Below are positions 63,005 to 64,000 of a DNA stretch of 64,000 nucleotides, piece after piece (the stretch's first letter is position 1; each line of letters starts with the position of its first letter). Source of the DNA: Rhodospirillales bacterium (GTDB lineage: Bacteria; Pseudomonadota; Alphaproteobacteria; Rhodospirillales; Shumkoniaceae); contig JANQJG010000091.1 in assembly GCA_028281785.1 (NCBI GenBank), positions 48,311 to 112,310 on the forward strand. The letters are read 5' to 3'. The notes under the pieces are model-generated. The model was given only the letters and a program-made list of their open reading frames with translations, made no database searches and was not told the DNA's origin. Both the position numbers and the translations under genes were made by a program.

Positions 63005-63745
63005 TCACCCGACATCGGCCGACCGCCGTGACTTGGCTGTGTGCTCGCCGAAAAGCTTGTCGGCAGGATCCGTATCCGTCGACACCTGCATAAGGGCGCC
63101 GAGCATTCGCTCGACCACCACGTGTTCGGCCATCACCTCGTCGATAAGTGACAAATCTCCGGATCTCAATGCCCTGATGACTTTCCAATGGTTTTCTGGA
63201 ACATGCTTGACGCCGCCGTGGAACTTCCAGTTGAGGGTCAGGAAGAGCTGGATCTGATGTTTCAGTCCCGTGAGCACGTTCTGGAGGAGTTTGTTGCCGC
63301 TCAGCTCCCACAGCAGCTGGTGAAAGGAAACGTCGAGCGCGACGAGCTTCGCATAGTCTTTGGTGCTCGACGCGCCCTCCATCTCGGCGATGATGCTTTC
63401 GAGCGGGTTCAGGTTTACCTCTGGAATCTGCTCGGCAACCAGTCTCGCGGCGAACCCCTCGAGAAGACCTCTCACCGCGTAGAGCTCGCGGAGATCATGT
63501 GCCGACCACTTTCGGATGACGGCGCCCCGCCCCGGCTCCTTGGAGATCAGCCCCTGCATTTCCAGCTCCGCGAGCGCCTCGCGAATCGGAGACCGGCTGA
63601 CACCGAGGGCCTCCGCGAGGTCATTCTCGACGAGCCTGTCTCCGGACCTGAACTGACCGCTCAGCAGACCTTCCGTGATCACCTTCGCGACCTGTTCCGA
63701 CAGGATCGAGCGTTCGAGGCGAGCAAGCTTAATTCGTGAGGTCAT
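63005..63745 (-). CDS. GntR family transcriptional regulator (FadR/FCD type)
   Basis: 246 residues from the ATG at 63745. Winged helix at about 10-75 (GDRLVENDLAEALGVSRSPIREALAELEMQGLI), then the helical FCD ligand domain with metal-binding-type residues (LVALDVSFHQLLWELSGN; HWKVIRALRSGDLSLIDEVMAEH). It leads the minus-strand series of TSUP exporter, DAO oxidase, GhrA-like and mandelate-racemase-family genes, which it probably regulates in response to a carboxylic acid. Confidence 0.9.
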   Translation of the reverse strand: MTSRIKLARLERSILSEQVAKVITEGLLSGQFRSGDRLVENDLAEALGVSRSPIREALAELEMQGLISKEPGRGAVIRKWSAHDLRELYAVRGLLEGFAARLVAEQIPEVNLNPLESIIAEMEGASSTKDYAKLVALDVSFHQLLWELSGNKLLQNVLTGLKHQIQLFLTLNWKFHGGVKHVPENHWKVIRALRSGDLSLIDEVMAEHVVVERMLGALMQVSTDTDPADKLFGEHTAKSRRSADVG

Positions 63746-63824
63746 CGGAGACCTGCCTGTCACAGTTTCGGTTCGAGAATCCTGCTGCCCTGGGGCGCAG
63801 AAAACGGCTACTCGAAGGCCGTAA

Positions 63825-64000
63825 GAGCCTGTTTGAGAAATCGCATGGAGGCTGCGTTGGCCGGCCTCGGCCAACCCCTCGGGACGCGGCGCTTATCCCC
63901 GCCGAGGGCGTCGCTCGTCGCTCGATATGCTCGGGCATGACATCATGCTCCAACTCCTGCTCGGGCGGCGAAATCGCCGGCGTCGCAGCCCCATGGGACT
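63825..64000. mobile_element. Possible left end of an IS5-like insertion sequence, cut by the window edge
   Basis: GAGCCTGTTTGAGAAAT (63825-63841), preceded by TAA, resembles the terminal repeat of the IS1031/IS5 group, which duplicates TNA targets. The following bases have a composition unlike the neighbouring gene and no supported frame. Only one end is visible, so this is a suggestion from memory of such ends, not a proven element. Confidence 0.35.

Noticed and set aside
62937..63311. N-terminal extension of the TSUP transporter
   Set aside because: Arg-rich, overlaps the 3' end of the GntR gene, and lacks membrane segments; the GTG at 62936 gives the normal length.

Overview
The window reads as chromosomal DNA of a GC-rich alphaproteobacterium. 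Rhodospirillales or a neighbouring order is my guess, inferred rather than shown. Pointers are FixJ-type response regulators, a hmuTUV haem system with a Zur/ZnuABC zinc system, a periplasmic PCu(A)C copper chaperone, and many ABC and TRAP importers with GntR, ROK and MarR regulators. No rRNA, tRNA, CRISPR array, intact transposase or prophage gene is visible. The left edge cuts a class III cyclase gene. The right edge may be the start of an IS5-like element.

Region 1 (1-13 kb) holds housekeeping and metal genes: cyclase, ArfB, PCu(A)C, a sugar epimerase, a GST, then a haem operon hmuT-hmuU-hmuV-haem monooxygenase on the minus strand. A short remnant of a peroxiredoxin gene follows, then an M17 aminopeptidase, a MarR regulator, a receiver-only protein beside a full FixJ regulator, and a sulfatase.

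Region 2 (13-21.5 kb) is a zinc locus, with znuC-znuB-zur divergent from znuA around a Zur-type palindrome. A TacA/TacT toxin-antitoxin pair with a double-palindrome operator, a small conserved-looking gene, a quinone oxidoreductase, a HAD hydrolase and a Gfo/Idh/MocA dehydrogenase follow.

Region 3 (21.8-33 kb) is one plus-strand block: ROK regulator, sugar ABC importer (binding protein, two permeases, ATPase), two GMC oxidoreductases and an aldehyde:ferredoxin oxidoreductase-family protein. It looks like sugar import followed by oxidation. A 267-bp element with 32-bp inverted ends sits between the two GMC genes.

Region 4 (33-48.7 kb) is the most interesting part. A long minus-strand series carries two creatinase/ectoine-hydrolase-type M24 paralogues, two TAXI binding proteins, one fused TRAP permease, an Asp/Glu racemase-family protein, an M20 deacylase, an enolase-superfamily epimerase, an Ldh-type dehydrogenase and a divergent SDR. 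It is flanked by a GntR regulator with two winged helices and by a DapA-family lyase. Two 27-bp operator-like palindromes lie upstream of the two outermost genes. I infer an uptake and breakdown pathway for a small cyclic or N-acylated amino-acid derivative, analogous to but distinct from ectoine utilisation.

Region 5 (48.9-64 kb) has a DMT exporter, a RidA protein, a dipeptide/oligopeptide ABC importer split into two convergent units with two more M24 enzymes, and a minus-strand set of GntR regulator, TSUP exporter, DAO-type FAD oxidase, 2-hydroxyacid dehydrogenase and mandelate-racemase-family enzyme.
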